DNA from: Synergistaceae bacterium
Lineage (GTDB): Bacteria; Synergistota; Synergistia; Synergistales; Aminobacteriaceae
Length of the DNA stretch: 64,000 nt
Direction: 5' to 3'
Assembly (NCBI GenBank): GCA_018436725.1
Contig: JAHDKT010000002.1
Coordinates: 20,013-84,012 of the forward strand
Shown: positions 1 to 9,526 of the stretch, piece by piece
How the letters are laid out: each line of letters begins with the position of its first letter
Position numbering within the stretch: the stretch's first letter is position 1
Program-made: the position numbers and the translations under genes
The notes under the pieces: generated by a model
What the model was told of the DNA's origin: nothing
Databases searched by the model: none
What the model saw: only the letters and a program-made list of their open reading frames with translations

Positions 1-33
1 ACGCGCATTCCGAAGATACTAAGGAGGTGCCTC

Positions 34-1911
34 ATGCGCTTCGACCGCTCATCCGGATGGAGCTTTCGCGCGCCGCTCGTTCTTATGCTTCTTCTCGTCC
101 GGCTTTTTCCGCTTGTCCCCGCCGAAGCGAAGAGCCTGCTTCCCCGCGCGGAACAGGGAGTCCTCGACCTGCGCGGAATCGACGAAGCGTTCGACGAAGT
201 CCGTCCGCTCGGAGGAGAGTGGGAGTTCGTCTACGGGCGGTTCGAGCCCCCCGGCGCGACGCACCGCGGCCTTCCTCTCCGCGGTGCGGAGTTCGCTCCG
301 CTGCCTTCGACGTGGAAAGGGACGACCTTCAAAGGAGAAACACTCCCGGGAAGCGGCTATGCGACCTATCGCCTGAGAATCCTCCTCGGGCCGCGCTCCC
401 ACGAACGCCTCGCGCTTCTCGTACCCGCGTGGGAGACGGCGTACGCGCTCTACGCCGACGGAACGCTCGTCGCCGAAGAAGGGACGCCGGGGACAGATCG
501 CGATTCCACAGCTCCGCGCTGGCGACCCGTCGTCGCCGACTTCCCCGTGACCGGCGAAACGCTGGAACTGCTGGCGCACGTCTCCAACTTCCACCACGCG
601 AGAGGCGGCCCCGCGATGACGCCGATGCTGGGAACGCCCCGTGCAGTGAGAGAGTTCCGAGAGAAGGGGATCGTCGCGAAGTCCTTCACCTTCGGAAGCC
701 TGCTCATGATCGCCCTCTATCACTTCGCGATCTTTCTTCCGAGGCGCGGGGAGCGGAGCGCGCTCTATTTCGCCCTCTTCTGCCTGCTGATGGCCGCGCG
801 CGCCCTTGTCATCGACGAACAGTGCATTCTTCTGCTCTTCCCCGACATCCCGTGGAACCTTCATGTGCGCCTCGCGTACCTTCCGTTCACTCTGGCAGTC
901 CCGTCCTTTACACTCTTCCTCGGATCGCTGTACGGGCATGAGATGCGCCCCGGAGTCTCGGCCGCGTTCAACGCCGTAGCCGCCGCCTACACGGCGCTGA
1001 TCATCTTTACGCCTCCATACCTCTTCACGGCCCTCCTGGCTCCGTTTCAAATCGTCCTCGCTCTCGGAGCGCTCTACTGTCTCGCCGTCCTCGCTCTCGC
1101 CGTCCGCGGAAAAAGGGACGGAGCGCCTCTCTTCCTGGGCGCCTTCGCCGTCTACCTTGCATGCATCGTGAACGACCTCTGCTACCACAGGCTCCTCGTC
1201 GACACGGCGTACATCGCCCCTTCGGGATTTCTGGTCTTTATCTTCCTGCAGTCGGTCGCCCTCGCGCGCCGCTACTCCGACGCGTTCAAGAAGATTGAAG
1301 CTCTCGACCGGGAGAAGACGACGCTCGAACGGACGGCCGTCACGCTGCGCACGCTCACCCGCATCGATCCGCTCACCGGAATCGCGAACCGCCGCAGGTT
1401 CGACGAACGGCTCGCGAACGAATGGAGGCGCTCCGCGCGGGAAGAGAGTCCTCTTGCGCTTATCATGATGGATTTGGATTTCTTCAAGAGATTCAACGAC
1501 CATTACGGCCATACGGCGGGCGACGACGTGCTCAGGAGATGCGCCGCCGCGCTGCACAACGCGGCGAAACGCCCGGCGGACCTCGTCGCCCGGTTCGGAG
1601 GCGAGGAGTTCGCCGCGCTCCTTCCGAACACCGGACTCGACGGCGCCGTCGCGCTCGCGGAGACGATGCGCGCCGCCGTCGAGGAGCTGGACATCGACAG
1701 GGACGACGGAACGCCCTTCGGCAAGGTCACCATAAGCATGGGCTGCGCCTCGACGACGCCGGATGCGAGAAACGATCCGCTGGAGCTGGTGAAGATGGCC
1801 GACGCCGCGCTCTATATATCGAAAAAACGAGGGAGGAACCGCGTTGAATGCGCGCCGCCGGAAGAGGAGCCGACCGGGCGACGCTCCGCGGTCCGTTCGT
1901 CGCTGCGATAA
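34..1911 (+). CDS. Membrane diguanylate cyclase with 7TMR-DISM-type sensor
   Basis: Predicted to make cyclic di-GMP from two GTP at the inner membrane. The 625-aa protein has a signal-anchor (about 14-32), an extracytoplasmic beta-rich region (about 40-205) like the sugar-binding-fold domain of 7TMR-DISM receptors, a block of about seven membrane helices (215-410), a short coiled coil and a GGDEF domain (440-600). The catalytic loop is GGEEF at 522-526, the metal Asp is in the MDLDFFK stretch near 480, and an inhibitory I-site RxxD (513-516) lies five residues before it, so product inhibition is likely. An AAGGAGGT ribosome site lies 5 bases before the ATG. It stands alone, upstream of a chemoreceptor. 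The ligand is unknown. Confidence 0.9.
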   Translation: MRFDRSSGWSFRAPLVLMLLLVRLFPLVPAEAKSLLPRAEQGVLDLRGIDEAFDEVRPLGGEWEFVYGRFEPPGATHRGLPLRGAEFAPLPSTWKGTTFKGETLPGSGYATYRLRILLGPRSHERLALLVPAWETAYALYADGTLVAEEGTPGTDRDSTAPRWRPVVADFPVTGETLELLAHVSNFHHARGGPAMTPMLGTPRAVREFREKGIVAKSFTFGSLLMIALYHFAIFLPRRGERSALYFALFCLLMAARALVIDEQCILLLFPDIPWNLHVRLAYLPFTLAVPSFTLFLGSLYGHEMRPGVSAAFNAVAAAYTALIIFTPPYLFTALLAPFQIVLALGALYCLAVLALAVRGKRDGAPLFLGAFAVYLACIVNDLCYHRLLVDTAYIAPSGFLVFIFLQSVALARRYSDAFKKIEALDREKTTLERTAVTLRTLTRIDPLTGIANRRRFDERLANEWRRSAREESPLALIMMDLDFFKRFNDHYGHTAGDDVLRRCAAALHNAAKRPADLVARFGGEEFAALLPNTGLDGAVALAETMRAAVEELDIDRDDGTPFGKVTISMGCASTTPDARNDPLELVKMADAALYISKKRGRNRVECAPPEEEPTGRRSAVRSSLR

Positions 1912-2297
1912 GGTCCGGCGGAGCTATTCCGCGCCTTTGAACGCTCTCCGCCAAAGCAACAAGAAGTATTATTGCATCTTTTATACTTTTAAATAACACG
2001 ACAATATAGGGACTTTCGACCAGCGAAAAAGAATCCCTCGCCTCATTGCTAAAATTCATGCGCATGCGTAATATCTTCTTTGGTAAAAGGTTAAATTTGA
2101 GAAATTTTTCAAACCATCGCGACTCTGGAGATCGCCCATCGCTTCTCCCCTCTCTCCAGGAAAGGAATTCAACCTTGGTCCTCGCAAACAGGCACGTTTT
2201 CGCAAGACGCACTCGGTCGATACAAGTATTTAAAATTTCTATCGCATTTAAACGCGATGTTTCCAAATCTATTTCTATATTATAAGTAAAGGGGAAG
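1912..2297. other. Gene-free AT-richer spacer before the chemoreceptor
   Basis: This 386-base spacer is visibly richer in A+T than its flanks and holds no credible reading frame. Just upstream of the chemoreceptor is a small inverted repeat ATCGC-N8-GCGAT (2241-2258) that could be an operator. I could not find a convincing sigma-28 flagellar promoter, and no riboswitch fold is recognisable. Confidence 0.5.
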
Positions 2298-4355
2298 ATG
2301 GGGATGACGATTCGGGGGAAGCTTACGGGAATGGCGGCGGTGGTTCTGGCGGTGATCGCCTTGATGGCTGGAATCACTTACTATCGCGGCGACGCGATGA
2401 TGCGCGGTCTGGTGAACAACGCCGGAATGGAGGTCGTCGCCAACGCGGCGGCAAATCTCGACGAGAGATTCAACTCCGTAGACGGGATGCTCCTCGCCTC
2501 GGCGGAGTCGATCCGGCACTCCATGACGCAGCTCGGCGTCTCGGGCGAGGAGGACACGGCGAAGCTGGCGGCGGCGCTCACGAAACGGGTGCGGAGCGTC
2601 GGGATCGGCAGCGTCAAATTCGGACACGAGGCTACGGGCAGGCTCTCCGACGGCACGGGCTGGAAGGCTCCGGCCGATTACGACGCCCGCGTGCGTCCGT
2701 GGTACAAGAGCGCCGTCGCGGCGGGAGAAGGAAAGGTCTTCTTCTCCGAGCCGTTCAGAGATATGATTGCCAACACGCTCGTAATATCGGTATCCACTCC
2801 GATTTACGACGACGCGGGCAAACTTCTCGGCGTCGTCGTCGGCGACATGGACGTCCAAAGCATGAACAAGTACGTGGTCGCGCTGAACCTCTTCGGCAAG
2901 GGGAACGGAATGCTGCTCCTCAAGAGCGGCATCCCCGTCGCGTACTCCGCGGAGGAGGACGTCCTGAAAACGAACATGCTGCGGGACGAGAAGATCCCCG
3001 AAGCGGTACGCAACATCGCGAAAAAGATGGTCGCCGGAGAGAGAGGCTTCGAGACGTACACGTACCAGGGGGAAGAACGCCAGATATTCTTCACGCCGAC
3101 GAAACGGGGGTTCTTCCTGGGAATCCTCTTTCCCGTGTCGGAGATCGCCGCGATGGTGCGCGCTCTCACCACGGTTCTCCTGGGTATCGCCGCGGCGGCG
3201 ATCGTCGTCGTCGCCCTCGTCATCTTCCTGATCGTCCGCGGGCTGAACAGAGCGATCGGCTCCATGAAGCGCGCGACCGACAAACTCGGCGCGGGCGACC
3301 TGACCGTCCGCTACGACGACTCGGGAAGCGACGAGATCGCGCGGATTTCTCAAAATCTCAACGCGATGGTTTCTTCCATGCGCGAGGTCATGACCTCCAT
3401 ACGGAGGGAGTCCGACGAGACCGCGCGCAGGGCGGAGACGCTCGCTTCCCTTTCTGAGGAGACGCTTTCGTCGATGGAGGAGATCGCCGGATCCATCACC
3501 AAAGTGCGGGACATGATGGAGCACTCCTCCTCGGCGCTTCAGGAGACGAACGCATCCATAGAAGAGATCTCGTCGGGAGCGCAGGCGTCCGCGCAGGCCA
3601 CCGGAGAAGGCGCCGAAGGCGCGACGAAAGCCTCCGAAGCCGCAAGCGGCTCGGTGAGCGAAGTGAACGAAGTCATCGGAGACATACGGAAAGCCGAAGG
3701 GGAGTCGGACAAGAGCATCGTCCGCATCAAGGAGCTGGCGCAGTCGGTCGACGATATTTCCGGCTTCGTGAGCACCATTACCTCCATAGCCGATCAGACG
3801 AACTTGCTCGCGCTCAACGCCGCCATCGAGGCAGCGCGCGCCGGCGAGGCCGGGAGAGGTTTCGCGGTGGTCGCCGAGGAGGTTCGCAAGCTCGCCGAAG
3901 ACTCCGCACGGGCGGCGCAGGAGGTCGACAAACTGATCGGAGGGCTTCAGAAGCGTTCGGAGGAGTCGATCGCGGCGACCGAGACCACCGGCAGAATCCT
4001 CGACGAGACGATGAAGAAGGCCGCGGCTACTCAGGAACGCCTTAGAGGCGCCGTGGCGGAGATCGGCAAGGTCGCCGAGGCGGTGCAGAGCATCGCCGCC
4101 GTCTCGCAGGAACAGGCGGCGTCAAGCGAGGAGATGACTTCCGCGATCCAGAACGTGACGGAGTCGACGACGGATGTCGTCCATTCCGTCGGCTCCATCC
4201 AAAGCGCTTCGGAAGAAACGGCCAAGGCGGCGGAGGCGATAGCCACGGAAGCGCAGGAAATGGCGGCCACGGCGGAAGCGCTTCAAAATCTCGTCGCCCG
4301 TTTCGTCCTCCATGCGGGGGATGAAAACGGCGGAGGGCTTGTTCCGATGAAATAA
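2298..4355 (+). CDS. Methyl-accepting chemotaxis protein with dCache sensor
   Basis: Transmembrane chemoreceptor of 685 aa: TM1 (about 10-27), periplasmic double-Cache domain (35-280), TM2 (290-314), HAMP (315-368) and a long cytoplasmic signalling coiled coil whose hairpin tip (about 495-530) contains the conserved [16 protein letters not shown] stretch that contacts CheA/CheW. In the sensor, Tyr128, Arg133, Trp135, Tyr136 and Asp183 reproduce the spacing of the amino-acid-binding dCache_1AA motif, so amino acids are the likely ligands. It lacks a C-terminal CheR-tethering pentapeptide. An AAAGGGGA ribosome site precedes the ATG. It is monocistronic; no chemotaxis kinase genes are nearby. 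Confidence 0.93.
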   Translation: MGMTIRGKLTGMAAVVLAVIALMAGITYYRGDAMMRGLVNNAGMEVVANAAANLDERFNSVDGMLLASAESIRHSMTQLGVSGEEDTAKLAAALTKRVRSVGIGSVKFGHEATGRLSDGTGWKAPADYDARVRPWYKSAVAAGEGKVFFSEPFRDMIANTLVISVSTPIYDDAGKLLGVVVGDMDVQSMNKYVVALNLFGKGNGMLLLKSGIPVAYSAEEDVLKTNMLRDEKIPEAVRNIAKKMVAGERGFETYTYQGEERQIFFTPTKRGFFLGILFPVSEIAAMVRALTTVLLGIAAAAIVVVALVIFLIVRGLNRAIGSMKRATDKLGAGDLTVRYDDSGSDEIARISQNLNAMVSSMREVMTSIRRESDETARRAETLASLSEETLSSMEEIAGSITKVRDMMEHSSSALQETNASIEEISSGAQASAQATGEGAEGATKASEAASGSVSEVNEVIGDIRKAEGESDKSIVRIKELAQSVDDISGFVSTITSIADQTNLLALNAAIEAARAGEAGRGFAVVAEEVRKLAEDSARAAQEVDKLIGGLQKRSEESIAATETTGRILDETMKKAAATQERLRGAVAEIGKVAEAVQSIAAVSQEQAASSEEMTSAIQNVTESTTDVVHSVGSIQSASEETAKAAEAIATEAQEMAATAEALQNLVARFVLHAGDENGGGLVPMK

Positions 4356-4412
4356 CTTCGACGACGAAGCGTTGTCCGCGCGCCGATTTTTCGCTCGTGG
4401 CGCGCTTCTCGA

Positions 4413-4441
4413 GGGAGGGGGTTAAAAAAATCACCCTTCCC
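4413..4441 (+). promoter_or_regulatory. G-rich hairpin with conserved 13-base loop (copy 1)
   Basis: An 8-bp stem (GGGAGGGG with CCCTTCCC, one G-U pair) encloses the loop GTTAAAAAAATCA. It sits 57 bases after the chemoreceptor stop and 122 bases before the secreted beta-helix gene. A near-identical hairpin (loop 10/13 identical) sits upstream of the pilin-like gene at 14474-14504. No U-tract follows, so it is not a classical terminator. Function unknown. Confidence 0.5.
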
Positions 4442-4563
4442 CGAAGCGTTGTTTTCCCTGTACACTCGCCTCGACGATAGCCCTTTTCGAACATCGTTCT
4501 CGACGACTGTCGGACGATTCCGGAAGAGGCGCTCCATCGCGCAGCAGAGGGAGATGGCGAAAC

Positions 4564-7038
4564 ATGTCGGGGAAGAGACGTCTCGAAATACGCACCGGAA
4601 AAGAACGCTTCGTACGGATACTTCTTTACGCGGTTCTTGCGCTGCTCCTCCCATCGGCGGCGGAGAGCGCGGTGCTCTACGTCAAGGCCGACGCGACAGG
4701 CGCGAACAACGGATCATCGTGGACCGACGCCTTCAAAGAGCTGCGGGACGCGCTGACAGCGGCGATCCCGGGCGACCAAATCCGGGCGGCGAGCGGAATC
4801 TACACGCCCGCGGCTGGAGCCGACCGCACGATATCCTTCGCTCTCAAAGACGGCGTCGCCGTCTACGGCGGCTTCGCGGGGGGAGAAACGTCGCTGGAGC
4901 AGCGAGACTGGACCGTCAACGTCGCCGTACTCTCGGGGAACATCGGCGATCCGGCGTCGGCGGACGACAACAGCTACCACGTCGTCACCGCCGACGGCGG
5001 AACGGGGCCCGGGGCAATCCTCGACGGCTTCACCATCACCGGAGGATACGCCGACGGAGGCTCGGACGAGCAGCAACGCGGGGGCGGAATGTTCAACAAC
5101 GGCGGCTCCCCCTCGACGGGGAACTGCATATTCACGGGGAACGTCGCGATCCTGGGCGGAGGAATGTTCAACAGCGAGGCGGCCGCGACAGTAGCCCATT
5201 GCACGTTTTCAGGCAACGCGGCGCTCATGGGCGGCGATATGTTCAACTACAAGGGAAGTCCCCGGGTGACGAACTGCCTCTTCCTGGCGAACGGCTTCAT
5301 GGTAGTTCAAGGCGGAGGCATGTACAACAGCGAAAGCAGTCCTGCGATCGTCGACTGCACGTTCTCCGGAAATACCGCGTCGCACGGAGGCGGGATGTAC
5401 AACAGCAAGGGCGCGCCCGCGATAACCGGCTGCGTATTTTCGGGGCACGCCGCGCTCGGCGGCGGCGGGATGTTCAACGACTCAAGCTCCGTGACGGCGA
5501 GCGATTGCGCCTTCTCCGGAAACTTCGCCGCGTCCGGCGGGGGTATATACAACAAAGAGAGCGCTCTCGCGGCGAGCGGTTGCCTCTTCTCCGGAAACGG
5601 GTCGACCTCCGGCGGCGGCCTGTACAACCACGACGACGGCGAGGTCTCGCTGACGAACTGCACCTTCTCCGAAAACAACGCCGGCCTTGAAGGAGGAGGA
5701 GTATACAATGGGGGGACGCTCGTCGTCGTGAACTGCACCTTCAGCGACAACGTCGGAACCGACGGAGGGATACGCCGGCAGAACGGCGTCGTCGCCGTGG
5801 CGAACTCGATCTTCTGGGGAGGTAGCGATCAGATCACCGCAGGGCAGACGGTCGAGCACAGCGTCGTCGAAGGGGGGTACGTCGGCCTTGGAAATACCGG
5901 CCTCGATCCCGAACTTCTCCCTCTCTCCGATAACGGAGGCCCGACGAAGACGCATGCGCTCGGGCCCGGAAGCTCGGCCCTCGGGGCGGGACTGCCGTCC
6001 GGAACGCCGGTTGCCGGAAGCGTCGTTCCGGACAAAGACCAGCGCGGCCTTCCCCGTCCGGAGGCTCCCGCGAAGGTGGACATGGGCGCCTACCAGACGC
6101 AGCCGGTTCCGACCCCGACCCCGCCTCCGACTCCCGCGCCGAATCCTCCGCCGGAACCGGAACCCGACCCCGAACCAACGCCGGAACCTTCTCCGACGCC
6201 GCCCCCTGCGCAGGGGCCGCGCCCCGTTCTACCTGTCCCGGTTCCCGCGATCCCCGAGGGAACGCCCTGGACGAGCGGCTCGTTCCCGACGGACGGCGCG
6301 CCCTTGATCGCGGAGCCGCCCTTGCCCGCCACGCCGGAGCAGACAAAAGAGGCGATCCGAATCGCCCTGCGGAAAGCTCTTGTTCCCGAAGACCGCATCG
6401 AAGCGATCATCGAACTTTTGGATATCGACGAATCCGGAAGAATCTTCATCGCTCCCGAAGGCATCGAACGTATGAAAACCGTTCTGGAGGGCCTGAACAT
6501 TCCCGAGGGAGCGACGGAAGCGCCGATAGCGATCTTCATCGCCCTCCTCGGCGGCGATACCGGAAAGACGGCGGCGGACGACGCCGCGACGGCCATTCTC
6601 TTCTTCACCGTCCCGGAGAGTTTTCGGGGGAAGAGCGCCGAGAGTCTGTACGTGGTCAAAGTCTTCTCGGCGGAGGCCGCGGAGCCCTTCGTTCAGGCAT
6701 TCTCGTTCGAGGAGCTGATCGACGGGCGCTCGGCCGTCGTAGAATTCGCGAACATCGAGGGCAAATATGAACTGAAGCGGGTGCTCGGCCGGGGCGACGC
6801 GGTCTCCTCCGACTGCCGCATCGCGCTTGCTCTAAAAGACGGGGGAAGATTCGACCTCGACGGCGCGGCGAACGACCAGGTCGTCGACCCCGCGTTCGTA
6901 ACGGAAGCCGCTCCGAAGAGCGGCCCGGATACGCCGTCCCGCGCGGAAGAAGGCGGCGGCTGCACGACGGGAGGTTCTCCGGCGGCGGGCTCTTCTCTTC
7001 TTCCGCTGCTTCTGCTTTTGCTGCTGAAAACGAAATAA
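4564..7038 (+). CDS. Secreted parallel beta-helix protein with Synergist-CTERM tail
   Basis: An 824-aa exported protein: signal sequence (about 15-36), then a right-handed beta-helix region (about 40-500) with nine repeats of the type GGGMYN/GGGMFN...C.FSGN, as in polymorphic outer-membrane and choice-of-anchor-Q proteins. A Pro-rich linker of PTPEP-like repeats (about 515-560) follows, then a roughly 230-residue C-terminal domain I do not recognise, and finally a GGGC motif, a Leu run and a short Lys tail, which is the layout of the Synergist-CTERM sorting signal. It probably is a surface adhesin or passenger domain anchored after processing at the tail. A GAGGGAG ribosome site lies 10 bases before the chosen ATG. 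Monocistronic. Confidence 0.85.
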   Translation: MSGKRRLEIRTGKERFVRILLYAVLALLLPSAAESAVLYVKADATGANNGSSWTDAFKELRDALTAAIPGDQIRAASGIYTPAAGADRTISFALKDGVAVYGGFAGGETSLEQRDWTVNVAVLSGNIGDPASADDNSYHVVTADGGTGPGAILDGFTITGGYADGGSDEQQRGGGMFNNGGSPSTGNCIFTGNVAILGGGMFNSEAAATVAHCTFSGNAALMGGDMFNYKGSPRVTNCLFLANGFMVVQGGGMYNSESSPAIVDCTFSGNTASHGGGMYNSKGAPAITGCVFSGHAALGGGGMFNDSSSVTASDCAFSGNFAASGGGIYNKESALAASGCLFSGNGSTSGGGLYNHDDGEVSLTNCTFSENNAGLEGGGVYNGGTLVVVNCTFSDNVGTDGGIRRQNGVVAVANSIFWGGSDQITAGQTVEHSVVEGGYVGLGNTGLDPELLPLSDNGGPTKTHALGPGSSALGAGLPSGTPVAGSVVPDKDQRGLPRPEAPAKVDMGAYQTQPVPTPTPPPTPAPNPPPEPEPDPEPTPEPSPTPPPAQGPRPVLPVPVPAIPEGTPWTSGSFPTDGAPLIAEPPLPATPEQTKEAIRIALRKALVPEDRIEAIIELLDIDESGRIFIAPEGIERMKTVLEGLNIPEGATEAPIAIFIALLGGDTGKTAADDAATAILFFTVPESFRGKSAESLYVVKVFSAEAAEPFVQAFSFEELIDGRSAVVEFANIEGKYELKRVLGRGDAVSSDCRIALALKDGGRFDLDGAANDQVVDPAFVTEAAPKSGPDTPSRAEEGGGCTTGGSPAAGSSLLPLLLLLLLKTK

Positions 7039-7081
7039 CGCCGAGACGAGACGCGTCCCGAAAAGGAGAATCGAGGAGGAG

Positions 7082-9520
7082 TCAGACCGAAAGGCGCCCT
7101 TCGTGCAAACTCCAGACCTGCGGGAAGAGACGCTCGACGAAATCCGGATCGTGGCTGATCGCGAGGACCGCCGCGCTGTGCGAGCAAAGCCACTCCTCGA
7201 ACAGCTCCCGCCACCGCGGGTCGAAGTCGCGGCTGGGTTCGTCGAGCAGCAGCAGATCGACGCCGCGTACGGCGATGGAGGCGACGGCGACCATGCGCCG
7301 CTCCGCCGCGTTCAGGTCCAGCGGATGACTCTTTTCCTTCCCTCGAAGCCCGGTCGCGCGGAGCGCCGCGTCCAGCCGCTCCATCCGTTCGACGGGGGAG
7401 AGCGGTTCGTCCCTGAGCGAGAAGAGCACCTCCTCGGCCACCGTCGAGTGAAAAATCTGCCGCTCCGCGTCCTGAAAGAGAAAACCGATCCGCGCGGCGC
7501 GCTCCTTCGGAGCCATCGCCGATACCGGCGCTCCGGCAAGCAGCGCATCGCCCCGTTCCGGCGTCAGCAGTCCGGCGCAGAGACGCATCAGCGTGGACTT
7601 CCCCGCGCCGTTCGGCCCCACGAGCGCGGCCCGTTCGCCCGCCGCGAGTTCGGCGTTCAGCGAGCGGAGCAGCAACTCGCTCCGGCCCTTCCAGCGGAAG
7701 TCGAGGTCCCGAATCCGGAGAAGGGCGGGGCCTTCTTCGCGCATCCCAGCAGCTCCCTCCTTCGCCGCGCTCGCCTCCGGGATGCGGTCCGCGGACGCGC
7801 TTTCTTCGGAATCGTCCCGCTCGAACCCGGCGTTTCCGCAAGATGCCCGCTCGTCGTCTCCGCGTCGCTTCCCGGCGGAAAACCTCTCCGTGTCGCCGCG
7901 AACAACCGACGGAGCCGCTTCCGGTCGCGAACGCCCGGCGGCGCTCCCCCCGACCGCTTCTTCATCGTGCTCCAGCACGACGCCGTCCCGGAAAGAGCCG
8001 ACGCGGTCGCAGAAGCGCTCGAAGGGCTGTCCGCGCCGTTCGAGCAGAAGCACCGCCGTACTGTGCTTCGCCGACCAGGCCCGCAGACGCTCCAGGAGAA
8101 CGGGAATGTCCGCGGAGGCGATCCGGCTGAACGCCTCGTCGAGCAGCAGCAGGCGGGGGCGCATCGCCGCGGCGGAGGCCAGGGCGGCCTTCTGCGCCTC
8201 CCCTCCGGAGAGGGTCGCCGGGTGATGTTCCTTGAGATGCGCTATCCCGAACAGCTCCAGCGCGTCGTCGACGCGGTCGCGGATCTCGCCGAGGGAGAGG
8301 GCCAGGTTCTCCGGCCCGAAGGCGACCTCCTCGTAGAGCGTGAAGGCGCACCCCGAGAGGGAGAGCTGAGGATTCTGCTGAACGAACTGCACGTCCGGCG
8401 ACCATCCGAGGCACGTCCGGGAGGCGACCGGTTCGCCGGAAAGCTCCGCGCCGCCCGAAAGCTCTCCGCTTCTGTGCTCGGGAACCCCGCCGCAGAGCAT
8501 CGTCGCCAGCGTGGACTTTCCGGCGCCGTTCCCCCCTTCGAGCAGCATCCATTCGCCCGGGAAGAGGCGCAGCGCGGGGACCGTCATGATCGGGGCGTCC
8601 GCGCCGGGCGCGATGAAGCGTGCGTCGTCGAGCGCGAGGAGGGGAAGCCCGCCGGGAGAATCCGCAGTCGCCGAAGGACGAGCGGCTTCGGGGATCGGTG
8701 CGAAATCCGGCGAAGCGGAGGCGCAGCGGCTCTCCGCATTTTCTGCAATTTCCGCCGGTTCGCGGAACGCATCGCCTCCGCCCGATCCGCCGAGCGCTTT
8801 CTTCGAGTCGCCGGTCCGGAACGTTTCACCGTGCCCGCCGCCGGATATCGGCCTCGGAGTGCGCGGGACGCGCGGCTCCCTGCCGCCGAAGAGGCTCGAC
8901 CGCCGCCGGAACAGCCCGAACGCCTTCATGTCGAGCGCGGCGCTCCGGGAGGGAAGGTCGTTCAACAGCCCCAGCACCAGCGGGAAGAGCAGCGCCGTCA
9001 GCGAGGAGGCCCGTTCTCGGAACGAGCCGTGCACCGGGACGCCGCGCGCGAGTTGCGCCTCCTGAATCTGCTCTATCCGCGCCTTGATCTGCTCGGCCAG
9101 CAGCAGCGGACTGGCTAGGAGGAAGGCGAAGCTCGCAGGAAGACTGCTCGCCAGAAGCGAGCGGATCAACAGCGGGGGAGGAGCGGAGGCCAACCAGAGG
9201 CGGCTTGCCGCGACTACGGAGAGGATGCGGAGCCAGAGCCCGAACGCCCACGCTCCGCGCGCGGGTTGGAGCACCCCGCCGAGCAGCGAGGCGAAGACGC
9301 CCCCGTGGATCAGCCAGAAGCCGAAAGCCAGCGGCGCCATGAAGAGCGCGACGCCCTTGACGCTGCTCCGCGACGTCGGCCAAAGACAGAGCGCGACCGC
9401 CGAGACAGCCGCCATGACCGCGACAAAGGGAAGGGCCGGGAGCAGCATCGAGCCCCCGACCCAGAATCCCCACAGAACGAAGGAACCCAAGGGCCCTGAA
9501 AGTGCGCGCAGTGGCTCCAC
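7082..9520 (-). CDS. Fused ECF transporter: EcfT plus two EcfA ATPase domains
   Basis: One 812-aa polypeptide carries the whole energising module of an ECF vitamin/micronutrient importer. Residues 1-205 are an EcfT (CbiQ-like) membrane domain with a coupling helix holding an LARG motif at 157-160. A variable linker follows (about 206-290). ATPase 1 has Walker A GGNGAGKST at 329-337, signature LSGGE at 437-441 and Walker B LLLLDE at 457-462, but the switch His is replaced (Arg495). After a second disordered linker (515-597), ATPase 2 has Walker A GPNGAGKST at 635-643, a degenerate signature LNAAE at 736-740, Walker B at 757-761 and an intact switch His790. It is last in a seven-gene minus-strand operon, starting 6 bases after the S-component stop. 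Separate T and A subunits are the norm; this fusion is unusual. Confidence 0.88.
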   Translation of the reverse strand: MEPLRALSGPLGSFVLWGFWVGGSMLLPALPFVAVMAAVSAVALCLWPTSRSSVKGVALFMAPLAFGFWLIHGGVFASLLGGVLQPARGAWAFGLWLRILSVVAASRLWLASAPPPLLIRSLLASSLPASFAFLLASPLLLAEQIKARIEQIQEAQLARGVPVHGSFRERASSLTALLFPLVLGLLNDLPSRSAALDMKAFGLFRRRSSLFGGREPRVPRTPRPISGGGHGETFRTGDSKKALGGSGGGDAFREPAEIAENAESRCASASPDFAPIPEAARPSATADSPGGLPLLALDDARFIAPGADAPIMTVPALRLFPGEWMLLEGGNGAGKSTLATMLCGGVPEHRSGELSGGAELSGEPVASRTCLGWSPDVQFVQQNPQLSLSGCAFTLYEEVAFGPENLALSLGEIRDRVDDALELFGIAHLKEHHPATLSGGEAQKAALASAAAMRPRLLLLDEAFSRIASADIPVLLERLRAWSAKHSTAVLLLERRGQPFERFCDRVGSFRDGVVLEHDEEAVGGSAAGRSRPEAAPSVVRGDTERFSAGKRRGDDERASCGNAGFERDDSEESASADRIPEASAAKEGAAGMREEGPALLRIRDLDFRWKGRSELLLRSLNAELAAGERAALVGPNGAGKSTLMRLCAGLLTPERGDALLAGAPVSAMAPKERAARIGFLFQDAERQIFHSTVAEEVLFSLRDEPLSPVERMERLDAALRATGLRGKEKSHPLDLNAAERRMVAVASIAVRGVDLLLLDEPSRDFDPRWRELFEEWLCSHSAAVLAISHDPDFVERLFPQVWSLHEGRLSV

Positions 9521-9526
9521 AGCGCC

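Noticed and set aside
5085..5730. Regular short repeats that might suggest a CRISPR array or tandem DNA repeat
   Set aside because: The repeats are at protein level (GGGMYN/GGGMFN units of a beta-helix); the DNA varies at codon third positions and there are no uniform repeats or spacers.
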